This document shows, one piece after another, positions 1-11,683 of a stretch of DNA of 64,000 nt. Each line of letters begins with the position of its first letter. Position 1 is the stretch's first letter. Under the pieces are notes generated by a model that was given only the letters and a program-made list of their open reading frames with translations, was not told the origin of the DNA and did not search any database. Position numbers and translations under genes: made by a program. The DNA is from Endomychus coccineus (Eukaryota; Arthropoda; Insecta; Coleoptera; Endomychidae), in NCBI GenBank assembly GCA_958510875.1, contig OY294067.1, positions 149,180,462 through 149,244,461 of the forward strand. Direction: 5' to 3'.

Positions 1-1473
1 TTGGAATGATATTTGCAAGAGAACCGTTATCCGAAATTGAATCTGGGGCCTGAGAGTCTGGTTCTAACATATGCGACTGCATTTTGCTCTCAACTTTCGG
101 AATTGGCTTGGACCAGTTTCAGAGCATCCGAAAAAGATTGTAATATGTTAGCTGAGCTGTCAATCTCATTTTGTAGTATGAAGCCGGAATCTGATATGGA
201 CCCTAAGAACCAAAAAAACCTGATAACTTTATCCCTGACGGAAGTAAAAAGTTTTTTCACTTGGTATTATTGTTATACCGTTAAACCCGTATATATTAAG
301 CTGAATAGCTTATACGATTTCAAAATATTATCCTCATTTCAATTTCTATATTCTCTGATTTAGGAACGCGGTTTTACAAAAAAAGCTTTGCTCCAGCTGA
401 AATACTAGCTTTATAATTTGATAACCTGGTATAGATATTATACCAAACTATAGACATCAGAACTAATACGTATAACAGTAGAGCCATATAAATTATATCA
501 CGTCTCGATAATAGGATAATCATACCAGTGTCAAAAATTTCAGTGATTAAGATTAAAGTTACTAGACGTTTTGATGCTCATCAATTACATCATTGTATAA
601 AAATCAGCAAACTGTAAATCGGAATGGAATTTCTAGTCGCCTCATCATTTCTAGACTAGATAATACGATTATCAACATGAAACGACACATACACATTACA
701 ATGTTTGTTTTCGGCGCTGTACCAAAAGATTTATCCAGAAGGCGCTTGCTTGGAAGTTTACGCTGAATAGCAAAAATCACAAACCAGTTCCTAAATGTCA
801 TTTTATCATCGAGCTGTTGATTATTGAAGAAATCCTTCTGTCTTCTTCCGATGTATAGAATATGAGTCTCGCATTACACATCTCCCGGCTCCACTCTCAA
901 CGTATCAACATCATTCTTCTAGGAACGTCCCTTTTCAAGCCTCTTCGATAGGCTTTCTGTATTTTTAGGACAACCATGAGATATTGTGACAATATATATA
1001 ATCACTATGATATTAGTTGGTACTCGAATTGCCTCCTGCTCGACGACGGAATTGGAATTCACGTCACCAGAATCAGTGATTTCTGCGTACTTAGAACTTG
1101 ATTTCCCTACTTTGTGAAATTTTATCGCATCCACTACTGCTTGTACTATCTGACCATTTTTAATAAAAACACAAGTTCCCACCTAACTTAGGGCCTTAGC
1201 AGGATCGCTCGTGATGTTAGGTTCTAAGGGTTCTAGAGACTCAAAACCTCTTCATGTTGATTGTTTGATGAACTTTATTTAACTCTCGACCTAGGTATAT
1301 TACACTTATGAATGATGTTGACTTTTCCTAATATAAACAATGCATCCTACAATGCCCTAACCTATCAGTTTCTATTACTACAGTTATTATTTAATCAAGT
1401 AAAAGAATGTCAGGTGTAGTGTACAGGCTGTCCCTATTATATCGCACCACATTACATTAGAATTATTATATGC
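1..1473. other. No recognisable gene; unassigned AT-rich DNA
   Basis: Only short open frames are present, the longest being 13-363 on plus and 604-801 and 919-1182 on minus. None carries a motif I recognise. The minus frame opposite 13-363 reads as helix-rich, Ser/Gln/Glu-rich peptide broken by stops, so it may be a decayed coding remnant, but this is weak. No RNA gene, terminal repeat or microsatellite is visible. Confidence 0.5.
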
Positions 1474-1503
1474 TTTCTTGGTATATTGGTTCGTAAATAT
1501 ACT
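1474..1503 (-). mobile_element. Terminal scrap of the PLE-1 3' end
   Basis: This 30-bp stretch matches, with one or two changes, the antisense 3' terminus of the Penelope-like family seen at 29740-29775 and 60715-60750 (ttcttggtatattggttcg followed by a TA-rich step). It abuts the palindrome that starts at 1502. It is too short for a firm assignment on its own, but the match is much longer than chance in this composition. Confidence 0.55.
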
Positions 1504-1910
1504 ATTATTTAGCTTTTACTATTGTTTTTAATTCCATATAAATATCTTTTTATTTATCTTTTCTGATTTTCAAAGTTCGGTGAGTTATTTTTTTTTAATT
1601 TTTATTGTTTATGAAATGAAATCATAACAATATATATGTGTTTCTTCTTAGGTTCCCGCGGACGTAATGTGTAGAACTGGATTCTTGAGAATCCAGTTCT
1701 ACATATGTATATATGTATATTTCTCAAGAATCCAGTTCTACACATTACGTCCGCGGGAACCTAAGAAGAAACACATATATATTGTTATGATTTCATTTCA
1801 TAAACAATAAAAAGTTAAAGAAAATAACTCACCGAACTTTGAAAATCAGAAAACATAAATAAAAAGATATTTATATGGAATTAAAAACAATAGTAAAAGC
1901 TAAATAATAG
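1502..1910. repeat. 409-bp palindrome with ~190-bp arms
   Basis: Arms 1502-1691 and 1721-1910 are reverse complements with only a few differences around a 29-bp AT-rich spacer. The inner part of each arm holds the block ttcccgcggacgtaatgtg, which recurs in diverged form at 36053-36080 beside a hammerhead-like core and, more loosely, at 30862-30880. The palindrome is therefore probably a folded-back copy of the end of that hammerhead repeat family. No coding capacity. Confidence 0.85.
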
Positions 1911-2157
1911 TTAGGATATTAAAATTAACAATGTAAAACATAATAAACAACAATGTAATAGAATAAGAAGTGTTAAACAAGAACTTCAGTGAAAGTGAAG
2001 AAACGTACTGTGTAACGAAGGTAGAAATCATAATTAAAATGATTACAAAACTATCATGAGATAGAACAAAACATTGAAGAATGTTATAGATATAAGTTAG
2101 AATTAGTAAATTTGAGTTATGTAATGTTAAAAGAATGTTATTGATATAATATAGTAT

Positions 2158-2661
2158 GTGAAGGCGTATGAAATAAAATGTTCACAATTCGAAACATTTA
2201 GTGAATATGCACGCGTTAAAATTCGGGATTTGTATCGATTTCACTCAGATTTACCTTGGGAAAAAGTAATATCAATTGTAGTAGATGATATTCCAAATTC
2301 TTCTGTGCAGGAATGCATTCTTACACAAAACCCAACAAATTTGTCTGAAATAATGATTGTATTGAGACGATATGAATCAATTAAATACAGAGCAAAAGAA
2401 GTTGATCAGGTGGATTTTTCGCTAAATCGAATTGAACGACGCCGAACAGGAATTTATTTTACTGGCAAATGTTTCAAATGTGGAAAGACGGGACATAAAA
2501 AAGAGGACTGTCGAACATCTAGAATAGAGTCTGATGATACTAGAGCGAGTGCTAAAGTAAATGTTGATGATGAAAGAAATATTACTCAATGCCACTTTTG
2601 TAAAAGATTAGGGCATGATGAAGGTCAATGTTGGAAAAAGCATGAGAAACCAAAAGTTTGA
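2158..2661 (+). pseudogene. gag: Gag C-terminal part with two zinc knuckles
   Basis: The open frame of about 167 codons ends with two CCHC-type knuckles, CFKCGKTGHKKEDC near residues 101-114 and CHFCKRLGHDEGQC near 145-158. Such knuckles bind the genomic RNA in the particle. The frame begins without a convincing ATG (the first codon is GTG), so the capsid part upstream is lost or unreadable. A stop at 2659-2661 separates it from the protease frame that follows. Assignment as nucleocapsid is firm; the family is inferred from the downstream pol. Confidence 0.85.
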
Positions 2662-2664
2662 AGA

Positions 2665-3063
2665 GTTAATATCAGACGATGTGACGTAATACCTAAAGCT
2701 ATTATTCCTTATGGCAGTAATATTCAATCTTTTTCGTATTTGGTTGATAGTGGTGCCGATATGTCTATTATTCATGAACATGTTGTATTCCAAGTAAACG
2801 GTAACATAATAAAAAACGGAGTAATACTATCTGGTGTTGGTAGTAATGTTGTATCAACAATAGGAACTTGTACTTTGTTAGTGACGCTCAGGAAAGTAAC
2901 GGTTGAAATAGATTTTATAGTCGTACCAAATTCGACTATACCCGAAGTTGACGCATTAATCGGCTGGGATGTCATTTGCCGCCCTAGTCTTAAAATTGTT
3001 CGAAGAGATCATGGTATTGATTTATGCTTAAATAATATCAAAACCATTTTACGTCCAAGTTAA
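2665..3063 (+). pseudogene. Retroviral-type aspartic protease
   Basis: The frame contains LVDSGADMSII, the active-site loop (DSG) of retropepsin-like proteases, followed by hydrophobic strands and an IGWD segment that resembles the conserved second part of Gypsy proteases. The frame is open from about 2665 to a TAA at 3061-3063. It lies between the zinc knuckles and reverse transcriptase, as expected for a Gypsy pol. In a live element it would cleave Gag and Pol. Confidence 0.85.
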
Positions 3064-3072
3064 AAATTAGAA

Positions 3073-4318
3073 GTGTCAGGATCGGACGAGCGTCAAAATG
3101 ATATTTTAAATAAAATTTTAGAAAAAGTACGTACTGCTCCATTTTCTACTGTCACTACTGGAAAATTGGAAATGAAACTTACCGATGATATTCCTGTTGC
3201 TTTTCGGCTTCGGCGATTAGCATATTCAGAACGTATTCAAGTTAAACAAATGATAGATGATTTGCTTAAAGAAGGTATAATTAGAGAAAGTTCTTCTCCA
3301 TATGCAAGTCCGATTGTATTAGTTCAAAAGAAAAATGGTTCTTTGAGATTATGTTGCGATTATAGAAGTATAAATAAAAATACAATAAAAGATAGATTTC
3401 CTTTACCGAACATACATGATCAGTTAGACTTTGGATATGAGAGCTGGTTTCCACCAATTAGAAGTTGAAGAAAATTCAAGAAAATATACTGCTTTCGTTA
3501 CACCCGATGGCCATTTTGATTATAACCGCATGCCATTCGGTCTTGCTAATGCGCCTGCATGTTATCAACGAGCTATTAACAATGCTCTAGGCAATTTAAA
3601 AGATAATATAGCACAAGTTTATCTATGATATGATGGTAGCATCTAAAACTATTGAAGAAGGTCTAAATAATTTAGAAAAAGTTTTAAATGCATTACTGGG
3701 TGCAGGATTTGCATTAAATTGGGAAAAATTTGTATTTTTTGCTACTGAAACACAGTATTTGGGAACAATAGTGGGCAACGGCGTGATTAAACCCAGTAAT
3801 AAAAAAATTGAAGCATTAACCAAGACACCAGCACCATAAGAGGTGGAAGGTGTGAGGCAGTTTTTAAGTTTAGAGGGATATTTTAGGAAATTTATAAAAG
3901 GTTTTTCATTGTTAACTGCTCCGATTAATCATTTATTAAAAAAAGATGCCGTGTTTAAGTGGACAGATGTATAAGAACAAATTAGACCAGAAATTATCAA
4001 GAAACTTAGAGCTCAACCAGTTTTAAAAATTTTTGACTTGAACTTACCCACTGAGATTCATACCGATGCGAGTTCTTTGGGTATAGCAGCAGCTTTAATG
4101 CAGATAAAAAATGGGAAAAGTTACCCCGTGGCTTATTATAGTAGAAGAACTGCAGAATGTGAATCAAATTACCATTCTTACGACTCAGAAACTCTTGCTA
4201 TAGTAGAAGGAGTAGAACATTTCCGTGTTTATTTATATGGAATACCATTTGAAGTTTACACAGATTGCAATTCAGTTCGTGCTACGGCACTAAAAAGAAT
4301 CTTCATCCCAGAGTAGCT
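3073..4318 (+). pseudogene. pol: Gypsy reverse transcriptase and RNase H, broken
   Basis: RT landmarks are visible: YASPIVLVQKKNGSLRLCCDY, then DMRAGFHQLEV, MPFGLANAPA, and the remains of the catalytic YLDD box at about 3620-3640, where a stop and frameshift sit. RNase H follows with IHTDASSLGIAAALMQ and YDSETLAIV. Breaks: a deletion or frameshift near 3430, a stop plus frameshift near 3626, in-frame stops at 3837 and 3972, and a frameshift near 4305. A live element would use this to copy its RNA. Confidence 0.9.
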
Positions 4319-4907
4319 AGGTGGTGGATGAGACTACAAGAATTTGACTTCACAATTGAATATCGCCAAGGTTGTAAAATGGGGCATGAAGATTATCTAA
4401 GTAGATGTCCGATATTGGTACAAAAAAAAAATTGATAGCCGAGAATAAAACAATCAAAGATTATCAAGTTGAGGACTATTTTTGTAAACAATTGAGTAAT
4501 AAAATACAAAACGGGTTTAGAATTAAAGAAGGTTTAATTTATTATTTGGCTAGAAAACCTACTGGAAAGGACGATGGGTACATATGTTTTGTTCCAATTG
4601 ATGAAAGATTAGCAGTAACGACAACTTTTCACGATGATGCAGCTCACATTGGCTGAGATAAATGCATTTCGCGACTTAAGGAAGGATTATATTGGCCACG
4701 AATGGGTCAAATATTAAAGAAATACATAAAAAATTGTAGATCGTGCACTGTTAACAAAAGTGATACGGGCGAAAAGAAGGGAAGGCAAGAAGGCTATCGA
4801 ATCTCTTGATACATGGCATGTGGATCATGCGGGACCATTGGTTGAATCTAATAAATGTACTCAAATTTTGGTAATTGTTGACGCTTATTCGAAATATTGT
4901 ATCTGGT
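4304..4907 (+). pseudogene. Gypsy RNase H end and integrase N-terminal half
   Basis: After RNase H the frame reads through the usual Gypsy connection (RWWMRLQEFDFTIEYR) and then an integrase HHCC finger: histidines around 4636-4652 and CRSC near 4739-4748. The core begins with DTWHVDHAGP, whose Asp is the first catalytic residue, and LVIVDAYSKY. An in-frame TGA lies at 4654-4656 and a frameshift near 4425. The sequence stops at about 4907, so the remaining catalytic Asp and Glu are absent. Confidence 0.85.
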
Positions 4908-5127
4908 AATATTGGGTTGACTAGCTACTACAACTGGCTGAGGTCATCTCTGGCGCCAGTCTGTCGGATCCAGAGCTATCGGCGATTACGGGGAAGCCCC
5001 TAACAACCGAACCTCGGCAAGTGAGAACGCGAGGTAGAGCATAAAGTCATTATTATTCAACTTGTAAAGAGCTCTCGTATACAAAACATCGTAATAAAAT
5101 ATTAAACAGTGTCTCTATCTCTATCAC
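4908..5127. other. GC-rich scrap of unknown origin
   Basis: Composition changes sharply at the end of integrase. About 130 bp are GC-rich and one plus frame stays open for roughly 36 codons (QLAEVISGASLSDPELSA and on), so this may be part of another element's coding region. I do not recognise it. AT-rich DNA and a TA tract follow. Confidence 0.4.
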
Positions 5128-5138
5128 ATATATATGTG

Positions 5139-5201
<63 letters not shown>
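5128..5201. repeat. (TA)n microsatellite
   Basis: Nearly pure TA/AT dinucleotides with a few substitutions at the left. It borders the hammerhead repeat on its right. Confidence 0.95.
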
Positions 5202-5203
<2 letters not shown>

Positions 5204-5345
5204 TGTATTGGGTTGCCGGGATATACTCCGCATTGTCGTAGATTGGTTTCGATAGAAACCGTTGATATGACGACGTTTCGGCACAATCTCATATGCCATC
5301 TTCAGGTCTTCTCTTCAGGGCTGCTGCTCTGCTTCGAGTTAACTT
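5202..5345 (-). mobile_element. Hammerhead repeat family H1, single arm
   Basis: This 144-bp block is nearly identical to each arm of the inverted pair at 30880-31273. It ends at the TA tract on the left, with the H1 terminus tgctgtattgggttgccgg, and carries a hammerhead-like core on the minus strand. It has no coding capacity. The right boundary is where similarity to the other copies fades after the GCAGAGCAGCAG segment. Confidence 0.8.
5268..5308 (-). ncRNA. Hammerhead-ribozyme-like core (family H1)
   Basis: On the minus strand CTGAAGA (5299-5305) is followed by a stem II whose outer pairs are GGCA and TGCC-like with wobble or mismatch in this copy, then GAAA (5276-5279) and ACGTC. CTGANGA and GAAA are the invariant hammerhead core elements. 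Stem I is short (GAC with GTC). Confidence 0.55.
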
Positions 5346-6056
5346 CCAAGTTAACTATATATAGTTATATGAATGATTGTAATAATAAGTAACATGTATA
5401 ACATTATATGAATATATTATAAATGATCACCTTCTGTCTTCCCCTGTATTTATATCACTTTAACTATTGTTTACATACATTCAACATTTTTCTGAATTAG
5501 TATTTCGATTTACAACTGTATCGTCACGTTATTGCTACAATTATATGCCTTCAGTCAAGAGTATCATCTTGAGCTGATAAACTATAATATTCGTTACTTT
5601 TTGCAACGAAAATTAACCCATATGTTGCAGTGGTTGAAACTCTAGGGAGGATATTAAAGTAAAAAAAAACTATGATTGGCTTTTTTCAAACAAAATAAAG
5701 ACTTGTGTGGTATTTTTATCATAACTCCATTTTAATAATAATTATTCCTCTAGACTTTTGTGTTTGCTGTAACGCCCTGATATAGTTTATATTTTTGTTC
5801 AATTAGGAGCAGTCAGATTATCCATTTTGCACCACAACTAACCCGTCTGATTTTGTTTTGTGTCTCTCTGAATATTCCGCATTGATAAATATTCTCCGAA
5901 CAAAATTTAAAACTAATTTTTAAATGAAATGTTTATCGTCTGTTGATTACGGTGTTTTATAAGATTATTGTGACAGCAGCCTACTGTGTTTTTTTCACTA
6001 AATGGATGTGGCTTAAATAGATCCCATTTTTTGCTCCATAATGGCTCTATAGATTA
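5346..6056. other. No recognisable gene
   Basis: AT-rich DNA with no long open frame, terminal repeat or RNA-gene signal that I can see. Confidence 0.5.
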
Positions 6057-6258
6057 AAAAAGTTAACCAAAGCGATATTTATTGTAACTTGTTATCTATA
6101 AAGTGTTCAATCAGCAACCTATCCTGGTATATTCTGTTAAAACAGCGTTGCTGTCTACGGACAGCAACGCTGTTGTAACAGAATATACCAGGATAGGTTG
6201 CTGATTGAACACTTTATAGATAACAAGTTACAATAAATATCGCTTTGGTTAACTTTTT
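6057..6258. repeat. 202-bp palindrome with a 4-base loop at the LINE 5' end
   Basis: Arms 6057-6155 and 6160-6258 are almost perfect reverse complements, with small mismatches near 6138-6142, closing on ctgtc-tacg-gacag. The right arm runs straight into the LINE coding region, so the left arm is an inverted copy of the LINE's own first ~100 bp. Confidence 0.92.
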
Positions 6259-7372
6259 CGTAAAATCCTGAGAAGAAAAAATAATGCTTATACCTAACAA
6301 TGCCTCCTCTACTTGTTCTCTACCTCCACTTTTTCACAAAACATTTTACCTTAGACCTGTTAATGCAGATGAAATAGTCTCAGTTATTACCAATTTATCC
6401 AACAGTGAGTGTGCTGGTATAGATGATATACCAATTAAGCTAATAAAATATTGCAGATACATTATATCTGATAGCATCTCTGAATTAGTTAATACATCTT
6501 CTTTACTTGGAGAATTTCCTGACTTTTTGAAAATCGGTAAGATTGTTCCGCTTTTCAAAAAGGTGGACCCACAACTACTCGACAACTATAGACCTATTGT
6601 TTTATTGAGTTATTTGGCAAAAATTATAGAAAAATGTGTTAGTATTCAGATTTATAATTTCATGGAAGATAATAAATTATTTACTTCTCATCAATATAGT
6701 TATCGCATAAACAAATCTACCGAACTAGCTGCAATACATCTTACTCAAGAAATTTATGATGCTCTAGATGACGAAAAGAATGTCTTAGGACTATTTTTCG
6801 ATCTGTCTGCAGCATTTGACACTGTTAACTTCGATTTCCTAAGAGCTAAAATCGAACAAATTGGATTAAGAGGCAAAATCTCACAATGGATAATGTCTTA
6901 TTTGAGAAATCGAACTTTTTTTGTGACTCATGAACAAGAACAGTCTGATTGGATGATTTAAAAGAATGGGGTGGGACGAGGTTCCATTCTGGGGCCCCTA
7001 TTATTTCTGATTTTTGTTTACGACTTACCTGAGCATATACGCAATGGTATTCCTTTTTCATATGCTGATGACTCTGGTATGATTGTGATAGCCGATGATA
7101 CTGATTCGCTAATAATCAAAGCCAATACAGTTATGGATGATTTTGTGGAATGGTGTCATGATAACTTATTAATCGTAAATGCTGAAAAAAACTGTAGCAA
7201 TTCACTTCACCAATAATAAAACAACAAGTAATTTTGATTTAACTATCATGAATTCAACCATAAAAATGGAATATCAAACAAAATTTCCAGGTTGTATTTT
7301 AGATTCTACTTTATCATTCTCTCCTCAAGTTGATGATGTATGCATTAAAGTTTAAAAAGCTATGTTTGCTAT
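6259..7372 (+). pseudogene. CR1/Jockey-superfamily LINE reverse transcriptase, 5' part
   Basis: From 6284 the frame encodes non-LTR RT motifs in order: AGIDDIPIKLIK, NYRPIVLLSYLAKIIEKC, HQYSYRINKSTELA, LFFDLSAAFDTV (motif A with its catalytic Asp), GSILGPLLFLIFVYDLP and the catalytic YADDS box. An in-frame stop lies at 6959-6961 and a frameshift near 7190, after which a further frame continues to about 7372. The endonuclease domain is absent, as in 5'-truncated LINEs. Coding resumes at 11684 on the far side of an inserted LTR element. The clade is inferred from motif style. Confidence 0.88.
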
Positions 7373-8115
7373 TGCCACCCGCCAGTTTTTTGGTAGAGCT
7401 GAATGTTTTTAAATGAATATTGGTTTGGGGGGCGAGAGGCATGGCGTATCCCTGAGAATTCTTGTTTGAGATATTTTAAATGTAATTTGAAATAAACAAC
7501 ATTGGTAAAACTAACTCAATAGAATTTATTAAAACAAATTAACAAATAAAAATAAAAGACGACACTATGTAAAATGATTACGTTGAATAAATTGATCAAT
7601 GAAATACAATGATAAATAGTTTGAAAATTAGCTTAGTTAATTCAAAAGACATGATAATGGATAGTTTTGGAAACAGTTTAATTAAATCATCAATTCTCCA
7701 TTTAATGTTAATGAAAAAAAACATTACTTACATTATGAACATCTATGCGTACACACGCGAGAAGAAAGTTCGAATATCCCACTTTTCCTATATCGGTGAC
7801 TTATATAAACTTTATTGATGAAATTCAGCAATTCAGGATTCGCACGGTAAACGAACTTGTCCGGCAGAATAATGAACCCTAATGCTGACATTACAGTTTT
7901 ACTTATTATTTGCAATATAAAAGTATCTGAGAATGAAATTAACACCGACTGACAGGAAATGGTTTGAAGTAAGTTTTGTAATGAAATAAATTGAAATAAA
8001 ATATCTGAAAGATTATAATATCTGAAAGATTATAATAGGAATAAAAATGATTTACAGTATTGAAGAAAAATAAAGATTGTTAATAATCGAATTTGGTAAA
8101 ATCGGAAACGTGACA
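7373..8115. repeat. Left LTR
   Basis: Starts TGCCACCCGCCAG and ends GAAACGTGACA. It differs from the right LTR by scattered substitutions and a short tandem duplication of about 17 bp near 8010-8035 (tgaaagattataata twice), so the insertion is not very recent. Confidence 0.88.
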
Positions 8116-10959
8116 TGTCCCCCCCCCCCTTCAGAGGAAGCACCAGACCTCTGGTGTATAGTGTAAGTATGAGAAAAATTGTAGGTGGACTTGTGTCAAT
8201 ATTTTTAAATAAAAATTAAATATATCAATGGAGAATTAATGATACAAGTTTACAACATACAATAAAATGATATAATTTGTGCGAACAGAAGTGATTCCAT
8301 ATCAACCCATTTTCCATTTGTTGTAGTCCAGCCCATTTTCGATGTGTAGACCCATAGTGCTAGTACTGGCCTGTGCAATAATATAATGCGATGCAGATTG
8401 CAATTGCACATTAAGCAAAATCCTAGGTAGTAGTAATATGTTTCATTCCGTGACCTTGTAAACTTCGGCGTGCGTGTAGGTGTATCATAACGTCTTCTTG
8501 ACCGCGTGGTCTATGATCTTGTTTTTCTTGATTTTTTCGATAATTTTTTAGTGTACCATGACCAAAGAGTTACGACCGTGTGTTGAAATTGTTGTCCAAA
8601 TAGTGTAGTGAAGTTCGTTTTACGTTTGTTTGTGGTATAATGGAGTAAATTGATTGGATAATCAGCATTCCACCATGGCAACCATGTTTTCGGTGAGTAT
8701 AATTTGTGGAATAATTACTCCAATTTTAAATTTTCTAAAGTTGAATTAATTCAATTGTGTGTGTCTCCAATCATCAGGACAATAATTCTTGTAGCTGGTG
8801 TGAGGTATACCATTTAGATGATAGATTTGTTGACCTCTAAACTTCGATGACCTTGAGAGAACGGAATGACAGTTGCTTTTTGCATTGTTGTGATTTTTGT
8901 TGTAGGACAGAACCAGTACTATGGCGGAGATTTTGTATGTATTGCTCTTGGATGTTGTCGTTGGTATCAGAGCTGCAACGTGTGGTTGGGTGTTTATATG
9001 GAACTGTTCTGTTGCTTCCATTGTTTCGACTCGAATGCATGGTTACATGTTAAAATAAAAATAAAAGTAAGTATTGTATATATAAAGGTTTTAACAATAT
9101 TCTGCAGACTTATTTATATAAGAAAAATAGCGATGTAATCATGAATGTATTTTACTATTTCTGGATTATTTGTAGTGGTAAATAATTATTATTAAATGGA
9201 AAAATAATATAACTAAATTTAATGTTTTAGTAAAACATGATAATAATCTAACTTAATATGTTCCTTCTAAAAATCTAATTAAAAGTAGTTCAGTTCAGAT
9301 AAAAAAAATAATAAATATTATCGATCTGTTCTAATAGTTCGATAATACTATCTATGAAATATACAAAATATGTTTATCACTGAACGAAAAAAATATTTGA
9401 TTATTTTTCTTTGATTAGTTATTATATTAGTATGTTTAGTCACTGTTAGTGTTTGGTTAATTGCAAAACATGTAAAATAATTAGTAACCATTAAGTATTA
9501 GTTATTCTAAAAGTAAGTGTTATTTATTATGTTGATTAGTAGTAGGAGATGATGTTAGCGTTCTTATCCAAATTTAATACCTTTGTCTATGTATTGAAAA
9601 TAAATTGTAATTTTAAGTAGGTAGGTATTGGTAAATTGGTTAGTGGTAGGTTAGATTACCCAAATATATTTTGAAAGATAAATATATTTAATTAGTATTT
9701 ATTTAATTACGATGCTATTCGATTAGAAGTCAAAATAAGATATGTGCACAATATTGATTTCTAACTTAATATCAAAGTACGTCAATATACTAAAGGAACT
9801 CCTGGGTTATCATGCATTAACATTATTCGTTAAATGCTGGTAGGTATATTCTGGAGTAAATGAAGACCGGAAATCACTACATTTCCGTGGGTATTGCACT
9901 AGAACGTAGCTTCATTTACTAATTGTATTGGTTATATGAAGCTCTCAGCTTCATCCAGACCCGGTGTGTAGGTTTGTATTAGGTAAGGTTTTACCTTCAG
10001 ACAGTGATAAGATGCTATCAATTCCTTCAACATTTAATACGTATTGCTCATTTTGGGGAATTGAAGTTACCCAACAGAAAGTAAACTATGCATTTCTGAA
10101 TTGTTATTTTTAACTTGGATATTTTGTGTTTCAGATTTGCTACTACTCGTTAGCGTGAAAAAAGGAGCGGTAATTAATTCAAAAAATTGCCTTGTTACAT
10201 TTTCTTGTGAAATTGGAATTTTTTCAAATGGATTAAGACTGTCTCTTGTAGAAATGTACAGTCGCAAATTGTTAGTTGATAGTAACTAGAAATGTTTGTT
10301 TTCGGGATGGCCAGCCCTAGAGCAAACAATTTCTGTTTTTTCCAATAATAGTAAATCGTGTTGTAAAGTGACAGGCTCTGAAATGATTACAGGTGTTTGA
10401 CATTGTCTAGATTAATTAATTATGCTCTGACTTTTAATTGCTCCAGTGACTTGAATATGTATATATATATTTTTTTTTTTGAGATTTGAAAATTTATAAG
10501 AAAAACTTGAAAATATAAGCTCATCTTGTTTTGCTGTAATTTTGTTATAAGTAATTCTTTCATTATTTATGAAATTTTCTGCATTATGAATATCAGTTTC
10601 AGTTTGTTTAAGATTATTTGCAATGCCTTCCTCATTTTTAAAACGTAAAGAAAATCAAAATTAAATAATAATGTTTCACTTATGTGTAACAACGATAATA
10701 GTAGGGAGGTAAATTATACTGTATATATGTACGTAGAAAATGAAAAAGTATGTATAAAATAAAAATTAATGAATGGAGAATTAATTTTAATTAGGTATTA
10801 TACAAGAATCACATCCCAGGGATGATTAGATAATAAATAATAAAAATATTTATTAAACATTTAGCAATTAGTGCATTATGTGTATTTAGTTTAGTTTAAT
10901 GATTTTTCTCCTTAACATATCTAAATATGCCAAAAAGAAAAGACGGCGCCTCCACCACA
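8116..10959. other. Interior of the LTR element, no coding function seen
   Basis: It opens with a run of eleven C bases (8118-8128 region) and a small hairpin around accagacctctggtg. The rest is AT-rich with only short open frames on both strands, none with retroelement motifs. I find no nested element with clear ends. Confidence 0.6.
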
Positions 10960-11683
10960 TGCCACGCGCTAGTTTTTTGGTAGAGCTGAATGTTTTTAAA
11001 TGAATATTGCTTTGGGGGGCGAGAGGCATGGCGTATCCCTCAGGATTCCTGTTTGAGATATTTTAAATGTAATTTGAAATAAACAACATTGGTAAAACTA
11101 ACTCAATAGAATTTATTAAAACAAATTAACAAATAAAAATAAAAGACGACACTGTAAAATGATTACGTTAAATAAATTGATTAATGAAATACAATGATAA
11201 ATAGTTTGAAAATTAGCTTAGTTAATTCAAAAGACATGATAATGGATAGTTTTGGAAACAGTTTAATTAAATCATTAATTCTCCATTCAATGTTAATGAA
11301 AAAAAACATTACTTACATTATTAACATCGATGCGTACACACGCGAGAAGAAAGTTCGAATATCCCACTTTTCCTATGTCGGTGACTTATATAAACTTTAT
11401 TGATGAAATTCAGCAATTCAGGATTCGCACGGTAAATGAACTTGTCCGGCAGAATAATGAACCCTAATGCTGACATTACAGTTTTACTTATTATTTGCAA
11501 TATAAAAGTATCTGAGAATGAAATTAACACAGACTGACAGGAAATGGTTTGAAGTAAGTTTTGTAATAAAATAAATTGAAATAAAATATATGAAAGATTA
11601 TAATAGGAATAAAAATGATTTACAATATTGAAGAAAAATAAAGATTGGTAATAATCGAATTTGGTAAAATCGGAAACGTGACA
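10960..11683. repeat. Right LTR
   Basis: Aligns along its whole length with 7373-8115, starting TGCCACGCGCTAG and ending GAAACGTGACA, followed directly by the second CTAT of the target duplication. Confidence 0.88.

Larger units (their letters stand above)
2158..4907 (+). mobile_element. Ty3/Gypsy-type LTR retrotransposon, internal region, decayed
   Basis: Domains follow in the order nucleocapsid zinc knuckles, aspartic protease, reverse transcriptase, RNase H, integrase zinc finger and start of the integrase core, which is the Ty3/Gypsy order (integrase last). The reading frame is broken by at least four frameshifts and several in-frame stops. The 3' part of integrase and any LTR are missing: the sequence ends abruptly at about 4907 in unrelated GC-rich DNA. 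No LTR or primer-binding site could be found upstream, where the palindrome lies. This is a dead copy. Confidence 0.9.
7373..11683. mobile_element. Non-autonomous LTR element (LARD-like) inserted in the LINE
   Basis: Two direct repeats of 743 and 724 bp bracket 2.84 kb. Both begin TGCCAC and end GTGACA, a TG...CA LTR signature. The bases CTAT at 7369-7372 and 11684-11687 form a 4-bp target duplication, and the LINE reading continues across the empty site. The interior has no gag, pol or other recognisable protein, so it would need an autonomous partner. A purine-rich AAAAAGAAAAGA tract lies shortly before the right LTR; no clear primer-binding site follows the left one. The coding orientation is unknown. 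Confidence 0.88.

Noticed and set aside
13..363. 116-codon frame at the window start
   Set aside because: No recognisable domain; composition fits background. It may be opposite a decayed coding remnant but cannot be called.
8962..8973. TGGTATCAGAGC, a sequence like a methionine-initiator primer-binding site
   Set aside because: It lies about 850 bp from the left LTR; a primer-binding site should follow the LTR directly. Probably chance.
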